Shown piece after piece: positions 20,608 to 31,431 of a stretch of 64,000 nucleotides of DNA. A program made the translations under genes and the position numbers. The notes beneath the pieces were generated by a model that saw nothing but the letters and a program-made list of their open reading frames with translations, had not been told where the DNA came from and did no database searches. This DNA is from Methanosarcinales archaeon Methan_01 (lineage in GTDB: Archaea; Halobacteriota; Methanosarcinia; Methanotrichales; Methanotrichaceae): the NCBI GenBank assembly GCA_001602645.1, contig LUYE01000003.1, positions 1 to 64,000 on the forward strand. Direction: 5' to 3'. The number at the start of each line of letters is the position of its first letter. Position 1 is the stretch's first letter.

Positions 20608-21991
20608 GGTGGTTCCCCCGAAGGTGCCCCTGGACATATATAACGATTCTTATAGGGAGCGCCATAATCCATGCCGTCGTCCTTCCGCGAGAAAGCCGTT
20701 TCAGATCGGGGCCCATAGCTTCTCTGAGGCGGCCTGCGTCCTGATCTTCGGATTCAGCCCAGAAGGCCCTGCTCGACCGTCTCATCCTGTCCTTCAAGGC
20801 GATCTCGCGGCGGAGTAGGGGGCTTTTTTCTCTCGCTGGGCGGACCCGTTTCCTCAGCACCTCCCTCCCCATCTCTAGATCGAGATACAACCGATGCGCA
20901 AGGTGCCTCCGCTTAACGTCCACAACAGCCGCCTGACTCCGGATGACATCCTCCACTGGCACCGGTTCGGCCAAGATCCCTCCATCCTGGACGCCTCTTC
21001 GGATCAGATCCTCTATCAGTGGGGACCGGACGACCACCAGGTTCGTCCCCCGATAATCCCTTGAATAATCCGGAAGCCACGCATCCATGAAGGTCACATC
21101 TGCAACCTCAGCAAAGACGTCGTCGCAATAGTTGCAGGCCTTCGGGGTGAACCACCGGTTCGTCCAGGCCTCGGCGATGCCGTCGTTCCAGAAGATCCTC
21201 CGCTCATCTTCAGCCGTGGAGGTGAAGGCATAGTGATAATTGGTCGCAGGGTGGTCAGGGCTCTTTCCGCGGTATCGGACCTCCTTCACCTTCCCCGGCA
21301 GGCAGGCGAGGGAGGCGATGTACTCGGTGAAGGGGCGGCTCTTCATCTGCCCGCAGACGAGGCCAACGGTGACGACGACCCTCTCTCTTAGCTTTGGGTT
21401 CTTCTTCTGAGCCAACCGGATCGCCTTTATGAAGCAGGGAAGGCCGGTTACTGCATAGCTCCCCTGGGTATCGAGGATATGCCTGACGACCCCCGACATC
21501 TCCACAGGGTAGTAGGCGGAGCCAGCCCCGGTCCGCACCCCCTCCGGATCGTCGAAGACGAAGAAGGAGAAGAGCCCCTCAGGGTCGCCGGTGGGGGCGA
21601 CGCAGACGACATGATCGACGATCACCTCTGCCAGCAGCCTCTCCAGAAGCCAAGTCGCCATCCCCCCCGAGGCGCCTGCCGATCGGTGCTCATCTGCATA
21701 GCCGACGAAGGTGGCGAGGTGGTATCCGACCTCGGACCGATGGCCGATACCGGGGACGGAGCCATATAGAGCCTCACCTATCGTATCCTCGTCCTCTTCA
21801 TGATCTGCGAACGGACAGACCTTCAGGCAGAGGCCACATCCTCTGGTGCATGGCTCAACTTCGGCGGGGTTGTACTCGCCGTACCGGTTCCATGCCATCT
21901 CAAGGGCCTCCTCGGGACAGAGGGCGGCGCAGAGACCGCACCCGATGCAGAGTTCATGATCGACAACTTCTGTAACTACGTTTTTTTTCAC
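20600..21991 (-). CDS. Coenzyme F420 hydrogenase/dehydrogenase beta-subunit (FrhB-like) ferredoxin-domain protein
   Basis: Two 4Fe-4S motifs (CIGCGLCAALCP; CTRGCGLCLKVCPF), then FrhB_FdhB N/C domains (GGMATWLLERLL...VTGLPCFIKAIRLAQ...CNYCDDVFAEVADVTFMDAW). Confidence 0.9.
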   Translation of the reverse strand: MKKNVVTEVVDHELCIGCGLCAALCPEEALEMAWNRYGEYNPAEVEPCTRGCGLCLKVCPFADHEEDEDTIGEALYGSVPGIGHRSEVGYHLATFVGYADEHRSAGASGGMATWLLERLLAEVIVDHVVCVAPTGDPEGLFSFFVFDDPEGVRTGAGSAYYPVEMSGVVRHILDTQGSYAVTGLPCFIKAIRLAQKKNPKLRERVVVTVGLVCGQMKSRPFTEYIASLACLPGKVKEVRYRGKSPDHPATNYHYAFTSTAEDERRIFWNDGIAEAWTNRWFTPKACNYCDDVFAEVADVTFMDAWLPDYSRDYRGTNLVVVRSPLIEDLIRRGVQDGGILAEPVPVEDVIRSQAAVVDVKRRHLAHRLYLDLEMGREVLRKRVRPAREKSPLLRREIALKDRMRRSSRAFWAESEDQDAGRLREAMGPDLKRLSRGRTTAWIMALPIRIVIYVQGHLRGNHHE

Positions 21992-23553
21992 GCGGCCAAT
22001 CTCCTGAACTTTGAAGGTATGTAGCTCTCGAAGAGCCTCCGCTCGTACCCGTTGAGCCCCACCTTCCAGACGAGAGGAAGGTACGCAACGGATACGACCA
22101 TACCGGCGACGACCAGCATAGACAGAGATGCGACTTCGACGAGAGAGGCAAGGGCCAACGCCACGATCCCGACAAGGATCGTCGCAAAGATCCCAGAAAG
22201 GATCGAAGGGGTGAAGGTCTGGACCTCAACCCCGAGCACCTTTGTCGCATACCATGGGGTGAAAAAGAAGTTCTTCAGGGTTAGAACGATCGCCCCCGCT
22301 GCCGCCACCCCGTAATAACCCCAGCCGGTCAGAAGCGGCAGGGCAACGGCGAGGGTGATATTACCGACCCCCAACAACAGAGTTGCAGCCCCCGGCACCC
22401 GAACTCTGTTATAGGCCACGTTTATCGAGAAGAGGGGCAAAACCGCCAGATTTACTGATAAATGAAAGGTCAGGAGGAGAATGAGAGGAGCGAGGACCGC
22501 AAACTCCGGGCCTACCCATACGGTGAGGATTTGTGGGGCAAGCCCACATACGAGACCGATCGGAAGGGCCATGGAAAGCCCCATCAGCTTGACCGCGCTC
22601 TTGGTTATCCGTATCAGGGTGTCCGTCTGCCCGCGGGCGTAGAAGGAGAGGATCGTCGGCATCAGAACGCCTGAAAGGATTCCAGCGACAGCTTGGAGGA
22701 GGAGGACCAACTGGAGAGGAATGGCGTACTGCCCCGCAGACGTCGCCCCGAAGAGGAGATTAACGACTATGAGAGCCACTGAATGAAAGAGAAGAGTCCC
22801 GATCTGGTTGACTACCACCCACCACCCCATCCCGCAGAGGTCCCTCACCCTCGAGCGGTCGAAATCTTGAATCGAGACCCGGAGGTGCGGACAGACCCGC
22901 CGGGCAAGGATGAATGATACTACGGAAGCGGCAGCAGCCCCAGCGAAGTAGGCACCGCCGACGAGGGCGAGGCTTGGACCGCGAAGGGTGAAGAGCAGGA
23001 CGATCAGCCCCGTTTGGACCAGGAGGCTGACGAGGTTGACGAGGTTCTGGAGGTCAAGGCGATTGAAGGCGAAGAGCTGGACCGTAAAGTTCCCGTTCCA
23101 GGAGCTGAGAAGAAACGCAGCAGATACCCCGAGAAAGAGGATGACAGCCCCCTTCTCTTCCCCTGCAGGAACGTCGAAGATGGTCGGAACAAACCAGGCG
23201 ACGACTAAGACCACTGGGACCATCAGGAGGACGAGGGCCGATAGGCCGACGAAGGCGGTGTTGAAGGTCCGGTTGGCGAGGGCATAGTCCCCCCGCTGGA
23301 GGTCGACGGTGAGGAACCGGGTGACTACGGTGTTCAGAGACTGGACGAAGATGGCCACGTACCCCGTGATGGAGGCCGCAAGCGGTATCAGCCCATATGC
23401 CGCAACCCCGAGGGTGGATATGAAGTAGGGGACGAGGAGGACGCCGATCCCGACGCTGACCAGGAAATATGCTATGTTGGCCAAAAGATTTCTGGGGAGC
23501 TGGGCGGCGAGGAGCTGGTTGTTCTCATCGGGCATGTCTATATCTATCTCCAA
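21988..23553 (-). CDS. Polysaccharide/oligosaccharide flippase (Wzx/MATE-like)
   Basis: 521 aa polytopic protein (LLANIAYFLVSVGIGVLLVPYFISTLGVAAYGLIPLAASITGYVAI) within the glycan cluster. Confidence 0.9.
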   Translation of the reverse strand: MEIDIDMPDENNQLLAAQLPRNLLANIAYFLVSVGIGVLLVPYFISTLGVAAYGLIPLAASITGYVAIFVQSLNTVVTRFLTVDLQRGDYALANRTFNTAFVGLSALVLLMVPVVLVVAWFVPTIFDVPAGEEKGAVILFLGVSAAFLLSSWNGNFTVQLFAFNRLDLQNLVNLVSLLVQTGLIVLLFTLRGPSLALVGGAYFAGAAAASVVSFILARRVCPHLRVSIQDFDRSRVRDLCGMGWWVVVNQIGTLLFHSVALIVVNLLFGATSAGQYAIPLQLVLLLQAVAGILSGVLMPTILSFYARGQTDTLIRITKSAVKLMGLSMALPIGLVCGLAPQILTVWVGPEFAVLAPLILLLTFHLSVNLAVLPLFSINVAYNRVRVPGAATLLLGVGNITLAVALPLLTGWGYYGVAAAGAIVLTLKNFFFTPWYATKVLGVEVQTFTPSILSGIFATILVGIVALALASLVEVASLSMLVVAGMVVSVAYLPLVWKVGLNGYERRLFESYIPSKFRRLAA

Positions 23554-23566
23554 AGGGGATACATAT

Positions 23567-24631
23567 TTATAGCAAATTATTATATATATCCTCTATATTC
23601 TCTACTATCCGTCTCCAGTCGTAGCTCTCCAGGTCGCCTTCAACTACCCGTCCGATGGAGATCCTCATGGAATGAGCCAGCTCTTCTGAAGAGATATCTT
23701 CTGGCCGGACCGCCGATACGCCTCCGAACCTCTCCGCAAACTCGCCGAGCCCCCCGGCGGCGTTGACGACGGCTGGAGCCCCGGCCGCCAGAGCCTCCAG
23801 GACCGTCATCCCGAAGGCCTCAACGGAGGAGAGGTTTACGAAGAGGTCGCAGCTCTTCATCCACCTGTATTTGTCCTCCTCTGAGACGAATCCGAGGAGC
23901 TTAACCCTATCGGTCAGGTTCAGCCGCTCCGCCATCCTCTTCAGGTCATTCTGATAAATTCCCGTCCCGCCTATGAAGAACCGGAAATCCTCCGGGAGGT
24001 GCTCCATCGCCTCCACGACCCGGTCGACGTTCTTGTACCGATCGAGCCGCCCTATGTAGAGGATCAGCATCCCCTCCACCTCGAAGGGCTCCGCCCTTTT
24101 TATATCATCCAGATTTATGCCGTTGGGGATCACCTCGATCTTCTCCTCAAAACCGAAGTCCCTCGCCACCAGCCTTCTCTCATATTGAGAGACGCAGATG
24201 ATCCGATCCGCCACCTCGAAGATCCTCGATCCGATTTTCCTGTAGGGGCGATTTAGGATGTTCCGGAGGGGGGTGCTTCCTACGCCGTGGTAGTGAGGGG
24301 TGAAGACGAACTTCTCTCTATCGCAGGCCAGGGCCGCAAATAAGGCAGGAAAGGCGTGGTAGTTGTGGGCGTGGACGACGTCAAAGCCGCCCTGTTTTAA
24401 GTACGAGCGGATCGAAGGCGCGAAAAAGTAGGCCTCCCCCGGGGAGAGGGAACGGAGGCGGGTCACCTTTACGCCTTTGATCACCTCGCTTGGAGGAAGG
24501 CCCCCGGCGAGGTCGGCGGAGATCACCTCCACCTCGTGCCTCTCGGCAAGCATCTCGGCGATCTCCTGGACGTGCCTCTCCACCCCCCCGACGTTGGGGG
24601 AGTAGCGGTGGCATACTTGAGCGATCCTCAC
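23567..24631 (-). CDS. GT4-family glycosyltransferase
   Basis: RIAQVCHRYSPNVGGVERHVQEIAEML; LYIGRLDRYKNVDRVVEAMEHL; VEAFGMTVLEALAAGAPAVVNAAGGLGEF. Confidence 0.95.
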   Translation of the reverse strand: MRIAQVCHRYSPNVGGVERHVQEIAEMLAERHEVEVISADLAGGLPPSEVIKGVKVTRLRSLSPGEAYFFAPSIRSYLKQGGFDVVHAHNYHAFPALFAALACDREKFVFTPHYHGVGSTPLRNILNRPYRKIGSRIFEVADRIICVSQYERRLVARDFGFEEKIEVIPNGINLDDIKRAEPFEVEGMLILYIGRLDRYKNVDRVVEAMEHLPEDFRFFIGGTGIYQNDLKRMAERLNLTDRVKLLGFVSEEDKYRWMKSCDLFVNLSSVEAFGMTVLEALAAGAPAVVNAAGGLGEFAERFGGVSAVRPEDISSEELAHSMRISIGRVVEGDLESYDWRRIVENIEDIYNNLL

Positions 24632-24646
24632 CCATCGACCCCCTCT

Positions 24647-25591
24647 TCAGCCCCTGATATTCGCGTCCGGCTCCCAAAAGACCGTCGCCCTCTTCGAGAG
24701 GAGCCGCCCCATCCCCCGGAGGAGGAACTGCTCCGTCTCGAGGAGGGTTCCGCCCCGGAACCCCAGCTTCATCATCGGCAGAAGGAGGGGCGAGAGAAGA
24801 AGAGGAAGGATCACCATCGCCGTGAAGTTGAAGGGAAATATGATAAGGCCGTAGAGGCCGTACCTCGGGTTGAGAAAGAGGGTCTTGTTCCGCCACATCA
24901 GCCTGACAAGGCCAGAGGCCCTCCTCGTCTTCTGCTCCTCCCTCCCCTCCTCGGAGGTCTTCTCGTAGAATATGACCGCCGGGTTGAGGATCGACCGATA
25001 CCCCTGCTTTCTTATCTTGAGGGAGAGCTCGCTATCGTCGGCGAGGGAGTCTTCGTCGATCTTCTGAAGCAGCCTCCTCCTGAAGGCGGTGAAAGGTCCG
25101 TGGGCGATGATGGTAGAGTCGATCCTCGACTCCAGGAGCTGGATCGTCATATTCAGGCCTCGGTAGCTCTCCTCGGATCTGGAGCCCATCGGGACCGCCC
25201 TCCCGGTGACGCAGCCGATCCTCTCGTCGGCGAAGGATGAGGCGGCGGATTTCAGGGCCTCCCTATCAAGCATGGCGTCGCAGTCAGTCTTGACTATCAC
25301 CTCCCCGGTGGCGATGGAGTAGCCCTTGTTCAGGCTGTAAGGGAGGCCGCGCCGCTCGTCCTCGTGATCGAGGATGAGCCGGATCTCCCCTCGACCTCTT
25401 AAGCGCTCCTCGACGATCTCGGGAGTCCTGTCGTCGGAGCAGTCGACGACGACCAGTTCCATATCTTTTTTTGGATAATTCAACTCAAGAGTATTTTCCA
25501 ACTTCTTTAAGATCGTCTTCTCTTCGTTGTAAGTCGGAATGACTATAGAAACTTTCAACTCTTCAAGCCTCCGCCACCTCGAACTTGCCAC
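24647..25591 (-). CDS. GT2 glycosyltransferase with C-terminal hydrophobic segments
   Basis: VSIVIPTYNEEKTILKKLENTL...ELVVVDCSDDRTPEIV; VKTDCDAML. Confidence 0.9.
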   Translation of the reverse strand: MASSRWRRLEELKVSIVIPTYNEEKTILKKLENTLELNYPKKDMELVVVDCSDDRTPEIVEERLRGRGEIRLILDHEDERRGLPYSLNKGYSIATGEVIVKTDCDAMLDREALKSAASSFADERIGCVTGRAVPMGSRSEESYRGLNMTIQLLESRIDSTIIAHGPFTAFRRRLLQKIDEDSLADDSELSLKIRKQGYRSILNPAVIFYEKTSEEGREEQKTRRASGLVRLMWRNKTLFLNPRYGLYGLIIFPFNFTAMVILPLLLSPLLLPMMKLGFRGGTLLETEQFLLRGMGRLLSKRATVFWEPDANIRG

Positions 25592-25735
25592 CAGGCCTGG
25601 CGAGGACCTTCGCTTTATGGCCGATCGAAAGCGGCGTCTCGCCAGAGAGGAGCTCTACAGGTTCGTCTCCATCGAATAAAACTCCTGACATATATGATGA
25701 TCGCTGGATCTGGTCGCAACACCCCCATCCTCAGC

Positions 25736-27058
25736 CTATCCCGAACCCCCGACCGCCGCCTCCTCGATGAGAAGGTGGGGCGAGCCGTCGCTGACCGGGA
25801 CGAGCTGACCCGATTTGCCGCACCTTCCGCTGTTGAAGGAGAGGTCGTCGCCGACCGCCGTCACCCTCTCCAGGATCTCGAGGATGTGGCCTGAGAGGGA
25901 TACGTCCCGAAGAAGGGACGTCATCTCGCCGCCGCGGACGAGGTAGCCCCGCTTGGCGTTGAACTGGAATATCCCCTCGGCGGTGGAGACCTGGCCGCCC
26001 CGGCTCCCCAAGAGGTAGACCCCGTCCTTCATCTCCTCCAGGATCTCCGGGAGGCTCCAGCCGTCCCTCCCCGGAGGGATGTAGGTGTTGGACATCCTGA
26101 CTACAGGCCTTGAATTTCCTTGCGCCCTGGCGTTCCTAGGGACCCCGCCCAGGCGCGCCGCCGTCTCCCGGGAGTGGAGGTAGGAGATGAGGACGCCATC
26201 ATCCACCAGAACCGTCTCCTCGGTGGCGCTCCCCTCGTCGTCGAAGGGATAGAACCCGTAGAGGGGGAGGCTCGGATCGTCCTTGACGGTCACCAGCTCC
26301 GATCCGATCCGCTCGCCGATCTTCCCCTCCAGGATCGAGCCCCCCTCGAGGACGATGTCCGCCTCGGCGGCGTGGCCCACCGCCTCGTGGACGAAGACGC
26401 CGCCGAGCTCCTGGTCGACGACGACGGGATAGGCCCCCCCTCGGGGGGCCTTTGCGTCGAGGAGGGCCACCGCCGTCTCCCCCGCCCGCCGGGCGAGGCC
26501 CACCGCGTCGACATCCTCGAAGAGTTCCAGGCCGCAGGCTCCGGCCCGGCTCTCCATCCCGGCCTGATAGAGGCCTGACCGGCTCGCCACGGCGGTGACG
26601 TAGAATCCGACCCTCGTCGCCTCGGCCTCCAGATCTCGACCGTCGGAGCTGGAATAATCCGTCTTCAACAGAAGCTCGTTGTAGACCGCCTGGGTGCTCC
26701 CGACCCCCTCCACCTTCGCCGCCTTTTCGATCTCCCGGAGGAGATCGACCTTCTCCTCCAGGGATAGGCTCGCAGGATCCTTCTTTACTGGAACCTTGGC
26801 GCTCTTTCCGGGGATGGAGGGCGCGAGGTCCAACCTCTCGTCTCCGGCGATCCTCCAGGCGGCCCGCCTCGCCCTCTCCAGATCTCCCGGGAGGTCATCG
26901 AGGCTCTCGGTCTGGACGAATCCCCAGGACCCGCCCGCGAGGGCCCTGATGGCCGCCCCCTCAAAGAAGCTCTCCGAGATCTCGTCCAGCTCCCCGTTGT
27001 CGAGGACTATCCTGGTGCCCTTCCCCCGTATCACCCGCAGATCGTGAAACTCGTCCAT
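25736..27058 (-). CDS. tldD: TldD/PmbA-family metalloprotease
   Basis: 440 aa; HEAVGH (HExxxH), VDQELGGVFVHEAVGHAAEADIVLEGGS, VLVDDGVLISYLHSRETA, FNAKRGYLVRGGEMTSLLRDVSLSGH. Confidence 0.92.
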   Translation of the reverse strand: MDEFHDLRVIRGKGTRIVLDNGELDEISESFFEGAAIRALAGGSWGFVQTESLDDLPGDLERARRAAWRIAGDERLDLAPSIPGKSAKVPVKKDPASLSLEEKVDLLREIEKAAKVEGVGSTQAVYNELLLKTDYSSSDGRDLEAEATRVGFYVTAVASRSGLYQAGMESRAGACGLELFEDVDAVGLARRAGETAVALLDAKAPRGGAYPVVVDQELGGVFVHEAVGHAAEADIVLEGGSILEGKIGERIGSELVTVKDDPSLPLYGFYPFDDEGSATEETVLVDDGVLISYLHSRETAARLGGVPRNARAQGNSRPVVRMSNTYIPPGRDGWSLPEILEEMKDGVYLLGSRGGQVSTAEGIFQFNAKRGYLVRGGEMTSLLRDVSLSGHILEILERVTAVGDDLSFNSGRCGKSGQLVPVSDGSPHLLIEEAAVGGSG

Positions 27059-27274
27059 CTGATATCCATCTCCAGGCCTTCTCGACGAGGGGAGGGCGTT
27101 GGTACGACTTAACCCTGTCTATCATCCAAAATGAAACGGCCGGAGGGAAGGTGGATTATGAAAAAGAGTGGGCTCCAAGAAATGGTGAAGGATCGGGGGA
27201 ACGGCGAGCACCCTTCGCGACCTCGTTGAGAGAAGGCTTGCCTTTGAACGGGCGGTGGCCTCCTTTTGCCGCTA

Positions 27275-29239
27275 TCAGAGGATCTTGCTTGGGGTAGGGA
27301 TCGTCTCGGGGAGGACGATCCCCAGCTTCTTCTCCGCAGCAAACTTCTTCAGCTTCTCGAGGAGCTTCGGCTTTTGGCCCGAGAAGCTGTACTCGAAGAC
27401 CTCGCTGATGGAGGTTACGGGGATGATCTTGATCCTGTCCTTGAAGGTCTCGTCGATGAGGACGTCCCCCTCGTTCGACTTGGGGATGAGGACGGTGGTG
27501 ATCCCGGCCTGGGCCGCCGCCTCGATCTTCTGGGTGACGCCTCCGACGGGGAGAACGTCTCCCCTCACCGATAAAGACCCCGTCATCGCTATGTTCTGCT
27601 TGATGGGGACGCTCTCGAGGGCGGATATAACCGCCGTCGCTATCGATATGGAGGCGCTGTCCCCCTCGACCCCCTCGTAGGTCCCTATGAACTGGATGTG
27701 GACGTCTTTATTGGTGATGTCCTCGCCGAGGAACTTCTTTATCAGAGCTGAGACGTTCTGTACCGCCTCTTTTGCGATCTCCTGGAGCCGGCCGGTGGCG
27801 ATCACCTTCCCCTCCTCCTTCGACTGGGCTGGGGTGACCTCGGCCATGATGGGAAGAACAATCCCGGAGTCGCCGACGACGGCGAGGCCGTTGACCCTGC
27901 CGATCTCGGCTCCGGAGTTCTTGAACATGCTGTAGTCCTTCCTCCTCTCCAGGTACATGTCGGCGAGCTGCTGCTCTACGGACCGGGCCATCTTCTTCGC
28001 CTCGAGGACGTGTCTCATCTCGGTGAGGACCGCCCCCTCGGACCGGGCGACGTCGCCGGCGACCCGGATCAGGCCGCCGAGGTCCCGCAGGAGGAGGGTG
28101 AGGTGGCCCTTCCTCCCGGATCGCCTCTTCGCCTCCCGGACGATCTCGGCGACGGCGTCCCTGGTGAAGTGGGGGATCTTCCCGTCCCGGTTCACCTCCT
28201 GGGCGACGAATCGGACGAGCTTCTCCCGGTTCTCGACGGTGTCGTCCATGGTGTCCCTCATGTAGACCTCATAGCCGTACCCCTTGATCCGAGACCGCAA
28301 GGCAGGATGCATCCCCGCCATGGCATCGAGGTTTCCAGCGGCTATCATGACGAAGTCGCATGGCACGGGGTCGGTCCTGACGAGGGCCCCGGAGGACCGC
28401 TCGCTCTGGCCGGTGATGGGGTACTCCCCCTCCTGGAGAGAGGTGAGGAGGCTCTGCTGAGACTCCAGCCGAAGGGTGTTCACCTCGTCGATGAAGAGGA
28501 CGCCCTTGTGGGCCCGGTGGATGGCGCCGCTCTCGACCCGATCGTGGCTCGGGGTCTCGAGGCCTCCGGACTGGAAGGGGTCGTGCCGGACGTCGCCGAG
28601 AAGGGCTCCGGCGTGGGCCCCCGTGGCGTCGACGTAAGGGGCCTTCTTCTGTTTGCTGTTGTCCACGAGGAGCTTCGGCACCATCGAGTCGTCCTTGGGG
28701 ATGAGGTACCGCATGGTGAGGAATATCAGGGCGGCGGCGATGATCCCGAAGAGGAGCTGGCCCATGTAGTAGGCGTAAACGAGGAGGCCCATCATGATCA
28801 GCATGAAGAACATGTTCCTGGTCTGGGTCTTCTTCCGCGCCTCCATCTTGTGGGCATCGACTATCTGTCTCCCCCTCCCAGCCGGGACCACCCGGATCTT
28901 GGGATTGTTGTTCTCCTCGGGGTTGTGGTAGACGAGAACGTCCTGGAGGTCCTCTACGGGGAGTAGCTCGCTCATGGCTTTTCCCAGCATCGATTTGCCC
29001 GTGCCCGGGGAGCCGATCAACATCACGTGGCGACGCTGGTGAGCGGCCTTCCTGATCACCTCCACCGCCTCATCCTGGCCGATCACCTGATCGATCAGGC
29101 TCTCGGGAACCTTGACGGTGCTGGTGTCTTCGAACTCGGTGCTGCCCAACAGATCCTTCTTCTCATCGTCCAACAAAATATCGGCCCTCTCGACCATAGG
29201 TGAACCTTCTAGCCTATATAACTGATGCTGGATCGTCAA
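27275..29239 (-). CDS. lonB: Archaeal LonB-type membrane ATP-dependent protease
   Basis: Walker A GSPGTGKS with inserted TM segments (MFFMLIMMGLLVYAYYMGQLLFGIIAAALIFL); Lon catalytic region (EGDSASISIATAVISALESVPIKQNIAMTGSLSVRGDVLPVGGVTQKIEAAAQAGI). Confidence 0.96.
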   Translation of the reverse strand: MTIQHQLYRLEGSPMVERADILLDDEKKDLLGSTEFEDTSTVKVPESLIDQVIGQDEAVEVIRKAAHQRRHVMLIGSPGTGKSMLGKAMSELLPVEDLQDVLVYHNPEENNNPKIRVVPAGRGRQIVDAHKMEARKKTQTRNMFFMLIMMGLLVYAYYMGQLLFGIIAAALIFLTMRYLIPKDDSMVPKLLVDNSKQKKAPYVDATGAHAGALLGDVRHDPFQSGGLETPSHDRVESGAIHRAHKGVLFIDEVNTLRLESQQSLLTSLQEGEYPITGQSERSSGALVRTDPVPCDFVMIAAGNLDAMAGMHPALRSRIKGYGYEVYMRDTMDDTVENREKLVRFVAQEVNRDGKIPHFTRDAVAEIVREAKRRSGRKGHLTLLLRDLGGLIRVAGDVARSEGAVLTEMRHVLEAKKMARSVEQQLADMYLERRKDYSMFKNSGAEIGRVNGLAVVGDSGIVLPIMAEVTPAQSKEEGKVIATGRLQEIAKEAVQNVSALIKKFLGEDITNKDVHIQFIGTYEGVEGDSASISIATAVISALESVPIKQNIAMTGSLSVRGDVLPVGGVTQKIEAAAQAGITTVLIPKSNEGDVLIDETFKDRIKIIPVTSISEVFEYSFSGQKPKLLEKLKKFAAEKKLGIVLPETIPTPSKIL

Positions 29240-29246
29240 TTCGCCT

Positions 29247-31409
29247 TTACACCTCGAAATCCTTCATCAACCCCTGGTAATCCGCCGCCATCTCCGGGGT
29301 CAGGTGAGGCTTCACCCTATCGAAGGCCTCCCGGAAGTGCCGCCCTTCCACCAGGACCCCCTCGAGGATCAGCTCCTCTCGCCTCATCCCGGGGATGATC
29401 TTCTCCCTCAGGGCGATCATCCCCGCCTCCCGGCAGAGGGTCTCGACGTCAGCGCCGGTCCACCCCTCCGTCATCCCCGCGAGGGCGGAAGCGGAGACGT
29501 CCCCGGCGAGGGGCATCCCTGAGAGGTGTATCTCGAATATCCGCTCCCGAGCCTCCCGGTCCGGCATCGGGATCCTGATCAAACGATCGAACCTCCCCGG
29601 TCGGAGGAGAGAGGGATCCAAGAGGTCCGGCCGGTTGGTGGCGGCGAGGACGACGACGTCCTTCAGCTCTACTACGCCGTCGAGCTCCGTCAGAAACTGG
29701 CTCACCACCCTCTCCGTGGCGTGGGAGTCGAGGCCCGAGCCCCTGGCGGGGACGACAGAGTCGACCTCGTCGAAGAATATGAGGGATGGTGCCGCATGCT
29801 TCGCCTTCCGGAAGACCTCTCTCACCGCCCGCTCCGACTCGCCGACCCACTTGGAGAGGAGTTCGGGGCCCTTCACCGATATGAAGTTCACCCCGGTCTC
29901 GGTGGCGACGGCCTTGGCGAGGAGGGTCTTTCCCGTCCCAGGAGGGCCGAAGAGGAGGACGCCCCGGGGCGGCCTGATCCCAATAGAGGTGAAGGCCTCG
30001 GGGTACTTGAGGGGCCACTCCACCGCCTCCACCAGCTCTTCCTTAGCCCGGTCCAGGCCGCCGACCTGGTCCCAGTGGACCTCCGCCATCTCCACGAAGA
30101 CCTCCCGCATGGCGGAGGGCTCGATCATCTTCAGGGCGAACCTGAAGTCCTCCTCCGCCACCACCAGACCCTCCAGAACCCGGATAGGTATCGCCTCCTC
30201 GGAGTCGAGGTCGGGGATGAGCCTGTTTAAGGTGTGCATCGCCGCCTCCTTGCAGAGGGAGGCGAGGTCGGCTCCGACGAAGCCATGGGTCCTCTCGGCG
30301 ATCTCCTCCAGGTCCACATTCTCCGCCAAGGGCATCCCTCGGGTGTGGACGTAGAGGATCTCGAGCCTTCCATTCTTGTCGGGGATCCCGATCTCCATCT
30401 CCCGATCGAATCGCCCCCCCCGCCGGATCGCCGGGTCGAGGGAGTTGGGCCGGTTGGTGGCGGCGATGACGATCACCTCGCCCCGAGAGGCGAGGCCGTC
30501 CATGAGGGAGAGGAGCTGGGCCACGACCCTCCGTTCCAGGTCCCCCGCCACCTCCTCCCTCTTCGGGGCTATCGAGTCGATCTCATCGATGAAGACGATG
30601 GACGGGGCGGTCCTCTCCGCCTCCTCGAAGATCTCCCGGAGCCTCTTCTCCGACTCGCCGTAGAACTTGGAGGTGATCTCCGGACCGCTGATGCTGATGA
30701 AGTTCGCCTCCGTCTCGCTAGCCACCGCCCGAGCGATGAGGGTCTTCCCCGTCCCTGGCGGGCCGAAGAGGAGGAGGCCTTGGGGGGGCCTTATCCCCAG
30801 CCGCTCGAAGAGCTCGGGGTGACGGAGTGGGAGCTCGATCATCTCCCGGACCATCCTGATCTCTTCCGCGAGGCCTCCGATGTCCTCGTAGGAGACGTCC
30901 CTCACCGCCATCTCCTCCAGGGTATCCTTCAGGATTTTTATCTCCGTCTCGGCAGCCACGACCACCGGCCCCTTCGGGGCGGTGCTCACCACGACGAAGC
31001 CGAGGGCTGACGAGATCATCTCGATCTTCAGCTGCTCCCCCTTCACGATCGGCCTGCCGAGAAGGATCCGGAGGAGGTACTGGGGGCCTCCGACGAGCCT
31101 CGTCCTGCTGGTGGGGGCAACGACGATCCTGGTGGCGGGCCTAGCCTCGCTCTTCTGGACGGTCACCCGATCGTCTATCCCGACGCCAAGGTTGCTCCGG
31201 AGGTTCCCGTCTATCCTGATCACGTCCTTCGCCTCCTTCGGCGAGGCCTGCCAGGCGACGGCGTAGATCGTCCTCTTCCCCTGGATCTCCACCACCCCGC
31301 CACCTTCGACGCCGAGATCGCTGATCAGATCCTGAGCTAATCTCGCGATCCCCCGGCCGACGTCCCGGTGATAGGCCTCCGCCACCCTGAGAGTTGTGGT
31401 CATGGTCAT
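29247..31409 (-). CDS. CDC48/VCP-family AAA+ ATPase, second paralog
   Basis: Double [40 protein letters not shown] and a CDC48 N domain. The track ORF extends to 31481, but [24 protein letters not shown] is the likely start. Confidence 0.96.
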   Translation of the reverse strand: MTMTTTLRVAEAYHRDVGRGIARLAQDLISDLGVEGGGVVEIQGKRTIYAVAWQASPKEAKDVIRIDGNLRSNLGVGIDDRVTVQKSEARPATRIVVAPTSRTRLVGGPQYLLRILLGRPIVKGEQLKIEMISSALGFVVVSTAPKGPVVVAAETEIKILKDTLEEMAVRDVSYEDIGGLAEEIRMVREMIELPLRHPELFERLGIRPPQGLLLFGPPGTGKTLIARAVASETEANFISISGPEITSKFYGESEKRLREIFEEAERTAPSIVFIDEIDSIAPKREEVAGDLERRVVAQLLSLMDGLASRGEVIVIAATNRPNSLDPAIRRGGRFDREMEIGIPDKNGRLEILYVHTRGMPLAENVDLEEIAERTHGFVGADLASLCKEAAMHTLNRLIPDLDSEEAIPIRVLEGLVVAEEDFRFALKMIEPSAMREVFVEMAEVHWDQVGGLDRAKEELVEAVEWPLKYPEAFTSIGIRPPRGVLLFGPPGTGKTLLAKAVATETGVNFISVKGPELLSKWVGESERAVREVFRKAKHAAPSLIFFDEVDSVVPARGSGLDSHATERVVSQFLTELDGVVELKDVVVLAATNRPDLLDPSLLRPGRFDRLIRIPMPDREARERIFEIHLSGMPLAGDVSASALAGMTEGWTGADVETLCREAGMIALREKIIPGMRREELILEGVLVEGRHFREAFDRVKPHLTPEMAADYQGLMKDFEV

Positions 31410-31431
31410 GCTGATCGAGATCCGAAATCGG

